From Acidobacteriaceae bacterium (lineage in GTDB: Bacteria > Acidobacteriota > Terriglobia > Terriglobales > Acidobacteriaceae): a stretch of DNA of 6,826 bases. Shown here in pieces: positions 6,521-6,826 of this stretch. Position 1 is the first letter of the stretch. Each line of letters starts with the position of its first letter. The notes under the pieces were generated by a model, which saw nothing but the letters and a program-made list of their open reading frames with translations, was not told the origin of the DNA and made no database searches. The translations under genes and the position numbers were made by a program. Where the stretch lies: positions 1 to 6,826 of the forward strand of contig PKXI01000395.1 of assembly GCA_003133425.1 (NCBI GenBank), read 5' to 3'.

Positions 6521-6826
6521 CTAACGGTGTCCTCCTCCTCCACCGCCCCCATGGAACCCGCCGCCGCCTCCGTGAAAGCCGCCCCCTCCACCCCCATGAA
6601 ACCCACCGCCGCCGCCATGGAAGTCACCGCCTCCGAGGCCTCCTCGTCCTACACCGCCAAATCCACGGCCATAGTAGCGGTGTCCATAGAACCCTCCTCC
6701 ATAGAAGCCCCCCATCCATGGCGGATAAAAGCCAAAGCCGAATGGACTCCAGAACGGGTCCATGCCGATAAAGGTGTAATCCCACATATAAGGATCCCAA
6801 TACCAGCCCGGATTAAAGCCTGAGAC
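6521..6826 (-). CDS. Glycine/aromatic-rich protein, C-terminal part, truncated by window end
   Basis: The frame is open to the window edge, so the start lies beyond 6826; the 101 visible residues are the C-terminus. The first half is Trp/Tyr/Phe/Pro-rich: SGFNPGWYWDPYMWDY, TFIGMDPFWSPFGFGFYPPW, then GGFYGGGFYGHRYYGRGF. This pattern of 'WYWDP...SPFGFGFY' resembles, from memory, C-termini of FecR-like or uncharacterised exported Acidobacteriota proteins. The tail is nearly pure Gly with regularly spaced Phe-His pairs. An ATG at 6787 exists, but the sequence upstream of it has the same composition and no obvious ribosome site, so it is probably internal. No catalytic motif is visible. It is likely a cell-envelope or secreted protein (inference). 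The His/Gly tail could bind metal, but nothing proves it. Confidence 0.6.
   Translation of the reverse strand, partial: VSGFNPGWYWDPYMWDYTFIGMDPFWSPFGFGFYPPWMGGFYGGGFYGHRYYGRGFGGVGRGGLGGGDFHGGGGGFHGGGGGGFHGGGGGFHGGGGGGGHR
6530..6622 (-). repeat. Tandem Phe-His-(Gly)5-7 coding repeat
   Basis: Four Phe-His pairs (codons at 6617-6622, 6596-6601, 6572-6577 and 6551-6556) are separated by glycine runs of 5, 6, 5 and 7 residues, giving a 21-24 bp period. The Phe and His codons vary (TTC/TTT, CAT/CAC), so the array is not a fresh perfect duplication. Such GC-rich trinucleotide arrays are prone to length change. Confidence 0.8.

Noticed and set aside
6392..6823. Plus-strand 143-residue Ala/Pro/Ser-rich open frame
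   Set aside because: It is the complement of the glycine codon runs of the minus-strand repeat protein (GGN read in reverse gives NCC). The minus frame has the structured aromatic segment and remains open to the window edge.

Overview
The window looks like chromosomal DNA from an Acidobacteriota bacterium, probably of the Terriglobia type. That assignment rests on remembered family resemblance, not on a search. The resemblances are an outer-membrane barrel with the GGGGF...PTG / YVVGGGGFYRKV signature, a small membrane protein ending in LIPFRSPPP, an aromatic/glycine-rich secreted-type C-terminus (GWYWDPY...SPFGFGFY), and a tight sigma factor/pseudo-receiver/membrane rhodanese cluster. No phage, insertion sequence, CRISPR array, tRNA or rRNA was recognised.

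Left part (1-2370): a leftward block, read on the minus strand from about 2308 down to 206. It encodes a small single-pass membrane protein whose frame is broken at a G8 tract, a membrane-anchored rhodanese-like protein, a degenerate response-regulator receiver domain, and an ECF-type sigma-70 factor. The last three are tightly coupled: rhodanese and receiver overlap by 4 nt (GTGA), and receiver and sigma overlap by 14 nt once the sigma start is placed at the well-spaced GGAGG. No recognisable anti-sigma factor lies beside the sigma gene, so the membrane rhodanese and pseudo-receiver are the obvious candidates for its input pathway (inference).

Middle (2370-5090): a divergent intergenic region of about 270 bp with a nested dyad and a TGCATGCA palindrome, then a rightward glgP for an alpha-glucan phosphorylase of the DUF3417 (Thermus/Mycobacterium) type. 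All key catalytic residues are present. It stands alone, with no other glycogen genes in view.

Right part (5091-6826): a featureless convergent gap, then two leftward cell-envelope genes. The first is an outer-membrane beta-barrel protein whose clear signal peptide lies in a different frame from its barrel (break near 6096). The second is the C-terminal part of a glycine/histidine/aromatic-rich protein that runs off the window end and finishes in (FH-G5-7) repeats.

Two of the seven genes are broken by single-base frame differences. One break is at a homopolymer and one is not, so either sequence/assembly indels or real decay or slippage must be considered. No wholly new system is demonstrated. 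The best candidate for an undescribed one is the membrane protein-rhodanese-pseudoreceiver-sigma module.
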